NCBI RefSeq assembly: GCF_004792415.1
Contig: NZ_CP038853.1
Span: 2,976,001-3,040,000, forward strand
Direction: 5' to 3'
Source of the DNA: Pantoea vagans
Lineage (GTDB): Bacteria; Pseudomonadota; Gammaproteobacteria; Enterobacterales; Enterobacteriaceae
Length of the DNA stretch: 64,000 bases
Under the pieces are notes generated by a model, which saw only the letters and a list, made by a program, of their open reading frames with translations, was not told the origin of the DNA and did not search any database. Each line of letters opens with the position of its first letter. Position 1 is the stretch's first letter. The position numbers and the translations under genes are program-made. Positions 25,232-32,239 of the stretch are shown here, piece by piece.

Positions 25232-25813
25232 TCAGAGGCTGATATTTTCTGCCTGCGGTGAGGAATAACAGCCAAATTCGCCGTCGATCAGCGGATAGCT
25301 TTCTGAACCGGGTAATTCAAAATGCCACCATTCGGTCGCAATGCCGGTAAAGCCACCACCCAGCATGATGGCATTAAGCATCAGCCGGTTGCGCTGTGCC
25401 TGAAGTGGCACCGCAGGATGATAAGGATGGGAGTGTTCACTCATCTCATCGAAACCGGTCCCCATATCCACGATTTCACCACGTTCGTCAATCAGCGTCA
25501 CGTCTATTGCGGTGCCGCGGCTGTGATTTGATCCGCGCGTCAGCGGTGCGACATAGTCCTGATTCGGGCAGGCCTGCCACAGAATTGCCTGCGCGGCAGG
25601 TGGCCGGTACGCATCGAGGATCAGCAGCGAATAGCCCGCCACGTTTGCAATATCGATACTTTTCGCCAGCGCTTTCGCCGCATCAGCGTGCAGCAGACAG
25701 CGCGCATCGCGGTAGATGGGCTGTCCGGTGAGGTTGTCGGCGGTGGCGTATTTCAGATCGATGGCTGACTGAGGAAAGGCCTCAGCAATATCAACAAGAT
25801 TTTTACTTTCCAT
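25232..25813 (-). CDS. ddpX: D-alanyl-D-alanine dipeptidase (VanX/DdpX family)
   Basis: A 193-residue zinc dipeptidase that splits D-Ala-D-Ala. The signature GSNHSRGTAIDVTLID gives the His and Asp zinc ligands near 95-105, and EWWHFELPGSES supplies the catalytic Glu and the third ligand His near 165. LLILDAYRPPAAQ is the substrate-binding Arg segment. Length equals that of E. coli DdpX (193). In E. coli the enzyme recycles D-Ala-D-Ala with the ddp transporter; no transporter gene is adjacent here, and no vanH/vanA genes, so a role in peptidoglycan recycling is more likely than glycopeptide resistance. GGGAG precedes the ATG. Confidence 0.88.
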   Translation of the reverse strand: MESKNLVDIAEAFPQSAIDLKYATADNLTGQPIYRDARCLLHADAAKALAKSIDIANVAGYSLLILDAYRPPAAQAILWQACPNQDYVAPLTRGSNHSRGTAIDVTLIDERGEIVDMGTGFDEMSEHSHPYHPAVPLQAQRNRLMLNAIMLGGGFTGIATEWWHFELPGSESYPLIDGEFGCYSSPQAENISL

Positions 25814-26234
25814 GACGGAGTGCTCCCTGTTTATGTGCTCTTTGGCGGGCTGGCCGGAGAGGATGGTTATGAGGCGGCTATCATGGCATTGCGGCGAGAG
25901 GAAAAAAAGGTGTGATGGTTTTCTGCGTTTGTGCCTGATGTGGAATTTTGTTTACCGGGGATTCTGGCTGGCAGCGTTTATGGCTTCAGGGATCGGTACA
26001 AGCGAGATAATCAGTCCGGTGACGTCAGGATAGATCGCGCTTTATAAATAAGCGTGGTCAGGTGAAAATCGTTATTTCATTTACGCTAAACAGAATCGAC
26101 TGTCTGTTTTACATTGCCTGAAGTGTTGCAGTTGATTACTTTAATCTGAGATCTTCGCCGCAAAAAATAGCCTTTTAACCGTAAGGAAAGTTGCTGATTT
26201 ACATCGATTTTCATCTGGACTTTATTCGTATTAG
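25814..26234. other. 421-base intergenic region upstream of symE
   Basis: No gene with homology is recognisable. GC content falls through this stretch, marking the left edge of the AT-richer patch. It presumably holds promoters for ddpX and symE. Confidence 0.45.
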
Positions 26235-26250
26235 TTGATTATATGTACAG
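26235..26250. promoter_or_regulatory. Candidate LexA box upstream of symE
   Basis: TTGATTATATGTACAG matches the LexA consensus CTGTATATATATACAG at 12 of 16 positions; the right half is intact and the left half degenerate. E. coli symE is SOS-induced through a LexA site in the same place. Confidence 0.5.
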
Positions 26251-26256
26251 GTATTT

Positions 26257-26332
26257 AGCGCGATCCAGAGGTGTTGGAGCACCCCTGGATCGCTAATCAC
26301 AATCCTATTTAACAGGAATAGAGATCATGACT
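26257..26332 (-). ncRNA. symR: SymR antisense small RNA
   Basis: Antisense to the symE leader and start codon. Read on the minus strand it begins AGTCATGATCTCTATTCC at the symE start, passes a GATTGTGATTAGCG segment and ends in a hairpin of about 14 pairs (GCGATCCAGGGGTG with CACCTCTGGATCGC). This matches the order and the conserved segments of E. coli SymR (77 nt) as I recall it. A -10-like TACACT lies 7 bases upstream of the predicted 5' end, inside symE. In E. coli SymR blocks symE translation and destabilises its mRNA. Confidence 0.75.
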
Positions 26333-26635
26333 GAGTCAGAGTGTAATGCAGTTGGTTTAAATCCAGAAGCCCCTTCCGTTACCCGGCGTAAATTAACGGT
26401 GAGTTACGCCAGCCGGTATCCAGACTATATCCGTATTCCCTCGATCATTATGAAAGGCCAGTGGCTGGCAGCCGCCGGATTTACTACCGGCACCGAAGTC
26501 GAGGTGAACGTTACAGAAGGCCGTATTGTGCTGACCGTGAAACCACCCGAGCCGGTCGATGAGCAACTGGTTAATGCGTTAGCGCAGCTGAATAAGCTGC
26601 CTGTCAGGAAACAGAAGCAAGTGCTGGCGTTGTAG
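26327..26635 (+). CDS. symE: SymE-family type I toxin
   Basis: 102 residues. The core matches E. coli SymE: RKLTVSYASRYPDYIRIPSI, then MKGQWLAAAGFTTGTEVEV and EGRIVLTVKPP, an AbrB/SpoVT-like swapped-hairpin fold. E. coli SymE (113) is an SOS-induced toxin reported to condense nucleoids or cleave RNA. Here the protein ends 11 residues earlier, in RKQKQVLAL, so the last basic tail is missing. The antisense RNA SymR covers the start, and a degenerate LexA box lies upstream. Downstream are orphan immunity-like genes; SymE relatives often sit near Rhs loci, and that may be the origin of this patch. Confidence 0.88.
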   Translation: MTESECNAVGLNPEAPSVTRRKLTVSYASRYPDYIRIPSIIMKGQWLAAAGFTTGTEVEVNVTEGRIVLTVKPPEPVDEQLVNALAQLNKLPVRKQKQVLAL

Positions 26636-26943
26636 GGTGTGGCTGCGGGTTAATGGCGTTGAGGTGAAGGGATGCCGCTTCTGGTTGGGGAGCGGCAGAT
26701 TGAGGACGCTAGTGTCACAAATAATGATGAGGCCTGCATGCTAATAATCCGTTATTCAAATCCTTTTTCTTTAGTCAGGTGTTATGGATTAAGCTCAGCA
26801 TCTCTGTATACCCTGGCCAGGATTTTTTAAATCAGTTAAGAAAAATAACCCTACCTCGTCGATTTCCCAACAGTATACCAGGCATTTTGGAGGGCGATTT
26901 TATCGCTCTGTCGATGAACCACATATGAACCCATTAAGCATTC
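26636..26943. other. 308-base AT-rich region with a possible toxin-domain remnant
   Basis: No complete gene. On the plus strand a frame without stop codons runs from 26793 to 27029. Its section HFGGRFYRSVDEPHMNPLSI (about 26871-26930) looks protein-like, although the frame has no start, and it then runs into the antisense of the next gene. It may be the leftover of a larger coding region. Confidence 0.35.
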
Positions 26944-27348
26944 CTATGGAAATGGAATATGTAAATGACATAATTCGCGCCCCAGAACCTTATGATTTTT
27001 GCACCCAGCCATCCTGCACTTTTCTGAACTAAATCCACCATGCGCAAGTATGCATAGATACTGTTTGGCCGCCTGTACCTCGTTCTCTGAAGGTAGCCGC
27101 ATTAATTCGTTTACCTTAAAGGCAAACGCTGGAAAAGGTGTCTGTTCCGGAGAACACTCAATATACCATTCCTGACCGCATTCCAGACAGCGATACCGGG
27201 AATGAGAATAATCAAGCTGTGGTTCAAGATAGTCACTTTCCGGTGTTTCGAAATAGTGCTTATGAATTAAAGCCCCTGAAAATGCAAAACCCCGCTCAAT
27301 GGATTCAATTTCAGCCACCCAGGGTGGCAACTGTCTGCAATTACACAT
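26944..27348 (-). CDS. Cysteine-rich orphan protein, immunity-like
   Basis: 134 residues from the ATG at 27348, preceded by AAGGGATATCT. It starts MCNCRQLPPWVAEIESIERG and has a central CLECGQEWYIECSPE with aromatic neighbours. The tail, KCRMAGCKNHKVLGRELCHL, spaces Cys and His like a small zinc knuckle. It has no signal peptide. I have seen similar short Cys-tailed proteins beside polymorphic-toxin loci, so an immunity role is a guess. No intact toxin gene is adjacent. Base composition is lower in GC than the flanking core genes. Confidence 0.55.
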   Translation of the reverse strand: MCNCRQLPPWVAEIESIERGFAFSGALIHKHYFETPESDYLEPQLDYSHSRYRCLECGQEWYIECSPEQTPFPAFAFKVNELMRLPSENEVQAAKQYLCILAHGGFSSEKCRMAGCKNHKVLGRELCHLHIPFP

Positions 27349-27452
27349 AGATATCCCTTTAATTTTTCTCACTACAAGGCAACAGTTCTGCGAGTGGAGA
27401 TTTCTGTCAACTGAACGAATGCTCACTCAGGTTCGCATTGATAGCAGATTGA

Positions 27453-27755
27453 TTATTCCAGGATCTCCTGAATCCAGTCACTCCAGCACTCGCTGTTAAG
27501 TGGAGATTCAACCGTGCCTGGGCGAGATGAAAGCCACCATGCCTTCACCTCTTCATATTCGGAGATCGTAAGTGTAAAGGGACGCCAGCAACTCATCCTG
27601 CCATCCTGGTCACAGGGATCACTGCCAGCGATGAAGAATTCATTCAGGAAAGGCAAGGGAGGAAAGTAGCCTGAAACATCAATGATGCCAAAGATACCGT
27701 AGAGCACTTTAGTATTTTCTTCTAAAACTCGTCTGGCATTATCAATGTTATCCAT
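27453..27755 (-). CDS. Orphan acidic protein, immunity-like
   Basis: 100 residues if started at the ATG at 27755 (weak GGA before it); the frame extends to 27806. The protein is acidic and rich in Trp and aromatic residues: YGIFGIIDVSGYFPPLPFLN, then SEYEEVKAWWLSSR and ECWSDWIQEILE. There are no cysteine pairs, signal peptide or membrane segment. Size, acidity and location resemble immunity proteins of contact-dependent or Rhs toxins, but no toxin is next to it. I do not recognise the family. Confidence 0.5.
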   Translation of the reverse strand: MDNIDNARRVLEENTKVLYGIFGIIDVSGYFPPLPFLNEFFIAGSDPCDQDGRMSCWRPFTLTISEYEEVKAWWLSSRPGTVESPLNSECWSDWIQEILE

Positions 27756-27946
27756 AGGAATCCATGTGTGAATAGATCTGTGTTGGCTTAGGGTATCACA
27801 TTGCACGGGTCAACCTGTATCAGAGACAACACGCTGTATTTTAAAACCGGGAAAATTCACAAAGATATACTTTGGACTGTGAACCTCGCAGTAAGTAATG
27901 CTCGATTATATCTACTGGACAGCAGAGGCTATATCTATATACCGTG

Positions 27947-28132
27947 TCAATACCGTCTCTGATCTGAATCTAACGTAGTTATCGATGGATTGCCAAAGCA
28001 GGAAATGATCTCCTGCTTAGTGGCCTCCCTTTTATTCACATTCGCTAGCTTTGATTCATCGAAGTTAATGCCTGTATAGACCCAACCGGAAAACAATGTT
28101 TCAATTACCGCACCAAAAATCAGCCCCTTCAT
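27947..28132 (-). pseudogene. Decayed BamE/SmpA-like lipoprotein gene
   Basis: From ATG 28132 (SD GGGGATAGGGAT) the frame gives 61 residues: a hydrophobic N-terminus, LFSGWVYTGINFDESKLANV, then NKREATKQEIISCFGNP and a final TTLDSDQRRY. This follows the SmpA/OmlA-like pattern K-x-G-x-T-xx-E-V-xx-xFG-P. Two lesions are suggested: the lipobox Cys expected after LFSG is Trp (TGG), and the frame ends at a TGA where a Trp would normally continue the domain. Either it is a truncated pseudogene or a short unrelated protein. Confidence 0.5.
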
Positions 28133-28266
28133 ATCCCTATCCCCAAAAAAGATGAGATGAATCATAGTATGGAGTGGTCGCAACAAAGGGGAAAATGGTC
28201 AATTTTGCTAAAATTCATAGCGCGACTGCCGATATACCAGAGAAGGCAAATCAAGGAGAAATCACA

Positions 28267-28458
28267 ATGGAACAACCAAACCCACTCGCAGCGATGACGT
28301 TTATAATCTGGTTTTTCATGTTTATTCCATGCTTTCGTATGGCTCAGAAAGCGGGATTTGGATGGAAAATGGCTCTGCTACTATCATTCCCCGGCTTGCA
28401 CTTCTTTACCCTCTATGTCTTCGCTTATAAGAAGTGGCCCAACGTACCCAATGCATGA
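28267..28458 (+). CDS. Small two-helix membrane protein
   Basis: 63 residues from the ATG at 28267, preceded by AAGGAGAAATCACA. Two membrane helices: residues about 9-24 (AAMTFIIWFFMFIPCF) and 32-50 (MALLLSFPGLHFFTLYVFA), joined by a short loop AQKAGFG and ending in a polar tail. It has no known family. It is followed after 55 bases by another small gene on the same strand, so the two may be coexpressed. Confidence 0.6.
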   Translation: MEQPNPLAAMTFIIWFFMFIPCFRMAQKAGFGWKMALLLSFPGLHFFTLYVFAYKKWPNVPNA

Positions 28459-28513
28459 GAACCTAGAGCAAAATGTCACCCGCTTGGTTTGGTAATTTAA
28501 AAAGGAGAATGTT

Positions 28514-28717
28514 ATGGAATGGATTATTGGCATCGTTGTCCTTATGATCATCGCAGGAATATTTAAACCAAGGCGATGTGATATTTGCGGTACTGGATTT
28601 AAAAAGAAATACTTCACCTGGAAGATAGATGGCAAAAAGCAGCATCTTTGCCCGTATTGCAATAGCAAGATGAACCGTAGAAACAGCGATCGTAAATTCA
28701 AAGACAGGTTTGGCTAG
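28514..28717 (+). CDS. Small membrane-anchored zinc-ribbon protein
   Basis: 67 residues. An N-terminal membrane helix (WIIGIVVLMIIAGIF) is followed by a zinc ribbon with CDIC and CPYC separated by 21 residues, with a basic tail (NSKMNRRNSDRKFKDRF). AAAGGAG is well placed before the ATG. The layout suggests a membrane-tethered cytosolic ribbon. I know no functional relative; similar proteins occur in prophage and island DNA. Confidence 0.65.
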   Translation: MEWIIGIVVLMIIAGIFKPRRCDICGTGFKKKYFTWKIDGKKQHLCPYCNSKMNRRNSDRKFKDRFG

Positions 28718-28768
28718 CAAAAAGTCCACCTGAGTGCGCTACTCTGCTTTGCCTGTCGCCTTTCCGCT

Positions 28769-29005
28769 TTAATGGCGCTGTAACTGGCGAACCTTTGCCT
28801 TACTGTTTTCATGGCAATGCATAGAATTGCGCTCTACGAACTCTGTTGAGCACTGACTGATAACGCTTCGTGTTTTTAGGAGCACGTCGTTGTGGTGCTT
28901 GCCAAACGTCAGCGCCACTTTGAAAGTGTTAGTGTATGACCCCGCACCGGTCAGGAATACCAGCTAACGGAGGTCCATACCATTCACTACAGTTGGATAT
29001 GTCAT
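28769..29005 (-). pseudogene. Prophage Rha-family regulator, amber-interrupted and truncated
   Basis: The frame from ATG 29005 to TAA 28769 reads as the N-terminal half of a phage Rha protein: MTYPTVVNGMDLR, a TAG at codon 14, then LVFLTGAGSYTNTFKVALTF followed by GKHHNDVL, SQCSTEF and VERN. The family pattern is VAxxFGKxHxxVLxxI, then C-S-x-E-F and R-N. Apart from the amber codon the frame is uninterrupted. The C-terminal half of the family is missing. It lies 140 bases from the 3' end of argU, as expected for an eroded prophage at that site. Confidence 0.65.
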
Positions 29006-29077
29006 TGCATTTCTATCTTTTAGAAAAGTGACCCTGTTTGCACAGAAAAGCCGCCCGCGAGAGGTTTTGGGGTGAAA

Positions 29078-29097
29078 ACGACACAAATACGACACAA
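29078..29097. repeat. Tandem ACGACACAA repeat, possible integrase arm sites
   Basis: ACGACACAA occurs at 29078-29086 and again at 29089-29097, an 11-base period, about 50 bases from the 3' end of argU. Arm-type sites of tyrosine recombinases are often short direct repeats at this distance from tRNA attachment sites. That role is inference. Confidence 0.4.
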
Positions 29098-29144
29098 GGA
29101 AATAATCAGGCAGGATTGAAGCTGGCGTAAGTCATTGAAGGAAT

Positions 29145-29221
29145 TGGTACGCCCTACAGGATTCGAACCTGTGACCTACGGCTTAGAAGGCCGGTGCTCT
29201 ATCCAACTGAGCTAAGGGCGC
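29145..29221 (-). tRNA. argU: tRNA-Arg(UCU)
   Basis: 77 bases including an encoded CCA. The anticodon arm is CCGGCCTTCTAAGCCGT, with anticodon TCT. The D-arm TTAGCTCAGTTGGATAGAGC and T-arm GGTTCGAATCC are standard, and the acceptor stem is GCGCCCT with AGGGCGT (one G-U pair). It reads rare AGA codons. E. coli argU occupies the same chromosomal region and is a known prophage attachment site (DLP12). The 3' end points toward the accessory patch at 26-29 kb. Confidence 0.97.
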
Positions 29222-29315
29222 ATGGAGATGGCACGGATTATACGTCGGGAAGCGGGTACGTCAACGTTTTTGCCGTTTTCCCGCAGCGAAGTGCTGCGGT
29301 AATAACCAATTAGCG

Positions 29316-29819
29316 TCAGTGACGCCTGCGCCATTCGCTGAGCGACACGAGTTTACTGGTTCCGGAAAATTCTCCTTCCAGCTCAATCCCTTGTGATGTG
29401 AAACGCGCATTGTATTGCTCACGAAGTGCGTGCAACTCCTGGCTGTCCGGCTCCAGCTGGCGCAGAAAGCCCAGCGCGAGCAGCAACTGCTGGCGGCTGA
29501 TAAGCGGTGGAAAACCGGCACGACTGAGAATGGCATGCCAGCGCTGGCTGTTCTCCTCGCTGCCGTCAACAATCAACACCTGCCAGATCAGCAGTACCGC
29601 TGCGCCGTTTTGCAGGTGCGTTTCATTATCGCTGCTGAGATAGTCGGTAAACTCCTTCGCCGCCTCTTTCCCCATCATAGAGAGCATTGATTCCACCTGT
29701 ACCGGTGGCAGCTGCAGCCGTTTGCTGAGCCGCTGAGCGGCGTGGCGTGAGCCAGCGGTGAGCAGCTGAAAGCCAGCGACAAACACCACCGCCAGCGTAG
29801 CAAGCATTATCCAAATCAT
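29316..29819 (-). CDS. DUF1198 family protein (YicN-like)
   Basis: 167 residues starting MIWIMLATLAVVFVAGFQLL, one N-terminal membrane helix. Then VESMLSMMGKEAAKEFTDYL, ETHLQNGAAVLLIWQVLIVD and LLLALGFLRQLEPD, which match DUF1198 (E. coli YicN, about 150 residues). The frame continues upstream, but those residues are unlike the family. The function is unknown; it is probably an inner-membrane-anchored cytosolic protein. It lies on the same strand as argU, 94 bases upstream of the tRNA, and is divergent from folD. Confidence 0.8.
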   Translation of the reverse strand: MIWIMLATLAVVFVAGFQLLTAGSRHAAQRLSKRLQLPPVQVESMLSMMGKEAAKEFTDYLSSDNETHLQNGAAVLLIWQVLIVDGSEENSQRWHAILSRAGFPPLISRQQLLLALGFLRQLEPDSQELHALREQYNARFTSQGIELEGEFSGTSKLVSLSEWRRRH

Positions 29820-29992
29820 TACATCGTCCCCGGATTGTCCTGCAGATATCATACGCATGCAGGCAGGCGCTCGTCGCGACGAAAAAGCCGGAAAGCGCAT
29901 ACGCGGCTGAAACTGTGACTGACAGCGCGCCGCGCTTCTGACAAAATAGCCCCCTTCCCCGATTCAACACAACACAGTGGATTTCCTCTCTG

Positions 29993-30859
29993 ATGGCAGC
30001 AAAAATTATTGACGGTAAAACGATTGCGCAGCAGGTGCGCGTTGAGGTTGCGGAAAAAGTGAAGCAGCGTCTGGCCGCCGGAAAACGTGCGCCAGGTCTG
30101 GCAGTGGTTCTTGTGGGTGAAAACCCGGCATCGCAGATCTATGTGGCCAGCAAACGCCGCGCCTGTGAAGAGGTCGGTTTCCACTCCCGCTCTTACGATC
30201 TGCCTGCCACCACCCGCGAAGCTGAGCTGCTGGAGCTGATCGATAAGCTCAATCAGGACGACGAAATCGATGGCATCCTGGTGCAGCTGCCGCTGCCAGC
30301 GGGCATCGATAATGTGAAGGTGCTGGAGCGCATCACGCCGGATAAAGATGTCGATGGCTTCCACCCTTATAACGTCGGTCGCCTGTGTCAGCGTGCGCCA
30401 ACCCTGCGTCCCTGCACCCCGCGCGGTATCGTGACGCTGCTGGAGCGCTACAACATCGACACCTACGGCCTGAACGCTGTGGTGGTCGGGGCGTCTAACA
30501 TTGTTGGTCGTCCGATGAGCATGGAGCTGCTGCTCGCAGGCTGCACCACCACCGTGACCCATCGCTTTACCAAAGATTTGCGCCATCACGTTGAGCATGC
30601 CGATCTGCTGGTCGTTGCGGTGGGCAAGCCAGGCTTTATTCCGGGCGACTGGATCAAACCCGGTGCCATCGTCATTGACGTGGGCATTAACCGTCTGGAC
30701 AGCGGCAAAGTGGTGGGCGACGTTGATTTTGACAGCGCATCAGAGCGCGCCTCCTACATCACCCCGGTGCCGGGCGGTGTCGGACCGATGACAGTCGCAA
30801 CACTGATTCAAAACACGCTGCAGGCGTGCGAAGAGTTTCACGATAAAGAGGACGTTTAA
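29993..30859 (+). CDS. folD: Bifunctional methylene-THF dehydrogenase/methenyl-THF cyclohydrolase FolD
   Basis: 288 residues, the same length as E. coli FolD. It converts 5,10-methylene-THF to 10-formyl-THF with NADP in the cytosol, feeding purine and formyl-Met synthesis. Motifs: [14 protein letters not shown] (catalytic Lys), [14 protein letters not shown], and the NADP-binding [18 protein letters not shown] near 165-182, with [15 protein letters not shown] at the C-terminus. The stop is immediately followed by the ybcJ start, so they are one operon. Confidence 0.97.
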   Translation: MAAKIIDGKTIAQQVRVEVAEKVKQRLAAGKRAPGLAVVLVGENPASQIYVASKRRACEEVGFHSRSYDLPATTREAELLELIDKLNQDDEIDGILVQLPLPAGIDNVKVLERITPDKDVDGFHPYNVGRLCQRAPTLRPCTPRGIVTLLERYNIDTYGLNAVVVGASNIVGRPMSMELLLAGCTTTVTHRFTKDLRHHVEHADLLVVAVGKPGFIPGDWIKPGAIVIDVGINRLDSGKVVGDVDFDSASERASYITPVPGGVGPMTVATLIQNTLQACEEFHDKEDV

Positions 30860-31072
30860 ATGGCAAGTTTTTCACTGGGTAAATTCCCGCATGTCGATCT
30901 GTGTGACCTGCTGAAGCTGGAAGGCTGGGTTCAGAGCGGCGCACAGGCGAAAGTCGTGATTGCCGAGGGTGAAGTGAAGGTCAACGGCGCGGTAGAGACC
31001 CGTAAGCGCTGCAAGATCGTTGCCGGTCAGACCGTGGAATTTGCCGGTTTCCGCATCACTGTAGTCGAATAA
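30860..31072 (+). CDS. ybcJ: S4-like RNA-binding protein YbcJ
   Basis: A 70-residue S4-domain protein: VDLCDLLKLEGWVQSGAQAK, then EGEVKVNGAVETRKRCKIV. The S4 alpha-L fold binds RNA; YbcJ is thought to act in ribosome or RNA metabolism. It begins on the base after the folD stop codon, so translation is coupled. In E. coli it has the same neighbour. Confidence 0.92.
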   Translation: MASFSLGKFPHVDLCDLLKLEGWVQSGAQAKVVIAEGEVKVNGAVETRKRCKIVAGQTVEFAGFRITVVE

Positions 31073-31079
31073 TTCCCGG

Positions 31080-31097
31080 GCGTCCCTGCGGGGACGC
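31080..31097. terminator. Hairpin between ybcJ and the convergent AAA gene
   Basis: GCGTCCC, loop TGCG, GGGACGC. There is no clear T-run on either side, so it is a modest terminator candidate. Confidence 0.5.
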
Positions 31098-31099
31098 TG

Positions 31100-32206
31100 T
31101 CACAGCAGTTCATCCCCCGCCACACTCGTCTCCCCTTCCCGCTGTTCCAGTGCAATATGATTCACCGCCATATGCTGCGCAATCAGTGTCGCGAGGCGGG
31201 GTGAATGGCTGGTGATCCAGAGCTGGCTGTACTGACTGGCTTCGGCGATTAAACGCGCCAGCGCAGGCAACAGATCTTCATGCAAACTGTTTTCCGGCTC
31301 ATTCAGTGCCATAAAGGCGGGCGGACGCGGGCTGAGCAGCGCCACAACCAGACAGAGAAACCGCAGCGTACCATCCGAAAACTCCGCGCTCTCCAGCGGA
31401 CGCAGAATGCCATGGCGGGACATCAGCATCTGAAAGCGACCGTTCTGCACTTCGACGTCAAACTGGCTGTCGGGAAACGCCTGCGTCATCACCTCAGACA
31501 ACAGTTCTGAATGACCACGCTCAACAATGGTTGCCCAGGCTGCCGCCAGATTGCTGCCATCGTGGCTCAGCACCGGCGCACGCACCCCAATCTGCGGCGC
31601 ACGTATCGGTGAGCCAGGCCAGACGGCGAACTCATGGTAGAAGCGCCACTGCTGCAGCCGCTCGCGCAGCTGGGAAAGTTCCGGGTAGAGATGCGGTTCG
31701 CCAAGCTGACCAAACAGCGATTCTTCAGGATGCAGCACCGCCGGATAAGCGACGCGATCCCCTTCAACGTTGTGCAGAAAAGCAGTCTGATTTTCGCGCT
31801 GCATGATGCAGGCAGAAAGACGACGACGCTGACCGCTGAGCCAGAGCCGCTCCTGCTTCACCAGCGGATCGAGGTTGAACAGGCTGGTCGACAGCGGCTC
31901 GGGAAAGCCAATCTCCAGCTGGTAATCCATATCATCCATCACCACGGCCAGCTCCAGCCGCTTTGGATCGTGTCGGCGATCGCCCCGGCGCAAGCCACCC
32001 GCCCACATCGTTTTCTGAATGCCGCCTTCATCAGCCAGTGCCAGCGCCAGACGACCGCTGGCCGCTTCGTGCAGCAGCCGCACTGCTTTGTAGAGGTTGG
32101 ATTTACCGCAGCCGTTGGGACCGCTCACCACATTCAGCTGCTGCAGTGACAGCGTCAGGTTACGTATTGAGCGGAAGCCACGGATCTGAATCTGTTCAAT
32201 CGCCAT
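31100..32206 (-). CDS. SMC/RecF-like AAA ATPase (AAA_21 type)
   Basis: 368 residues. It starts MAIEQIQIRGFRSIRNLTLS, with Walker A GPNGCGKSNL near 30-39, signature-like LESAEFSDGTLRFLCLVVAL near 270-290, Walker B-like FMALNEPENSLH (Glu-rich, unusual Asn for Asp) near 300, and a switch His in WITSHSPRLA. This is the RecF/OLD-like ATPase core found alone in many proteobacteria, and as a subunit of some anti-phage systems. No partner nuclease or toxin gene is next to it. It follows cysS by 33 bases, with the cysS terminator lying directly before its ATG. Confidence 0.82.
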   Translation of the reverse strand: MAIEQIQIRGFRSIRNLTLSLQQLNVVSGPNGCGKSNLYKAVRLLHEAASGRLALALADEGGIQKTMWAGGLRRGDRRHDPKRLELAVVMDDMDYQLEIGFPEPLSTSLFNLDPLVKQERLWLSGQRRRLSACIMQRENQTAFLHNVEGDRVAYPAVLHPEESLFGQLGEPHLYPELSQLRERLQQWRFYHEFAVWPGSPIRAPQIGVRAPVLSHDGSNLAAAWATIVERGHSELLSEVMTQAFPDSQFDVEVQNGRFQMLMSRHGILRPLESAEFSDGTLRFLCLVVALLSPRPPAFMALNEPENSLHEDLLPALARLIAEASQYSQLWITSHSPRLATLIAQHMAVNHIALEQREGETSVAGDELL

Positions 32207-32208
32207 AA

Positions 32209-32231
32209 TAAAAAAGGGCGATTGCTCGCCC
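32209..32231 (-). terminator. cysS terminator abutting the AAA gene start
   Basis: On the minus strand GGGCGA, loop GCAA, TCGCCC, then TTTTTTATT and directly ATG of the AAA gene. GGAGA lies just before the hairpin, so folding would bring it close to the ATG. Confidence 0.8.
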
Positions 32232-32239
32232 TCTCCGGT

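Noticed and set aside
28384..28729. Two minus-strand frames of 88-105 codons in the island
   Set aside because: Antisense to the small membrane and zinc-ribbon genes, which have good SDs and coherent domains.
26640..29144. Duplicated 3' end of argU as an attL/attR pair
   Set aside because: I looked for a second copy of the tRNA 3' segment (GGTTCGAATCC region) in 24-29 kb and found none, so no full attachment-site pair is claimed.
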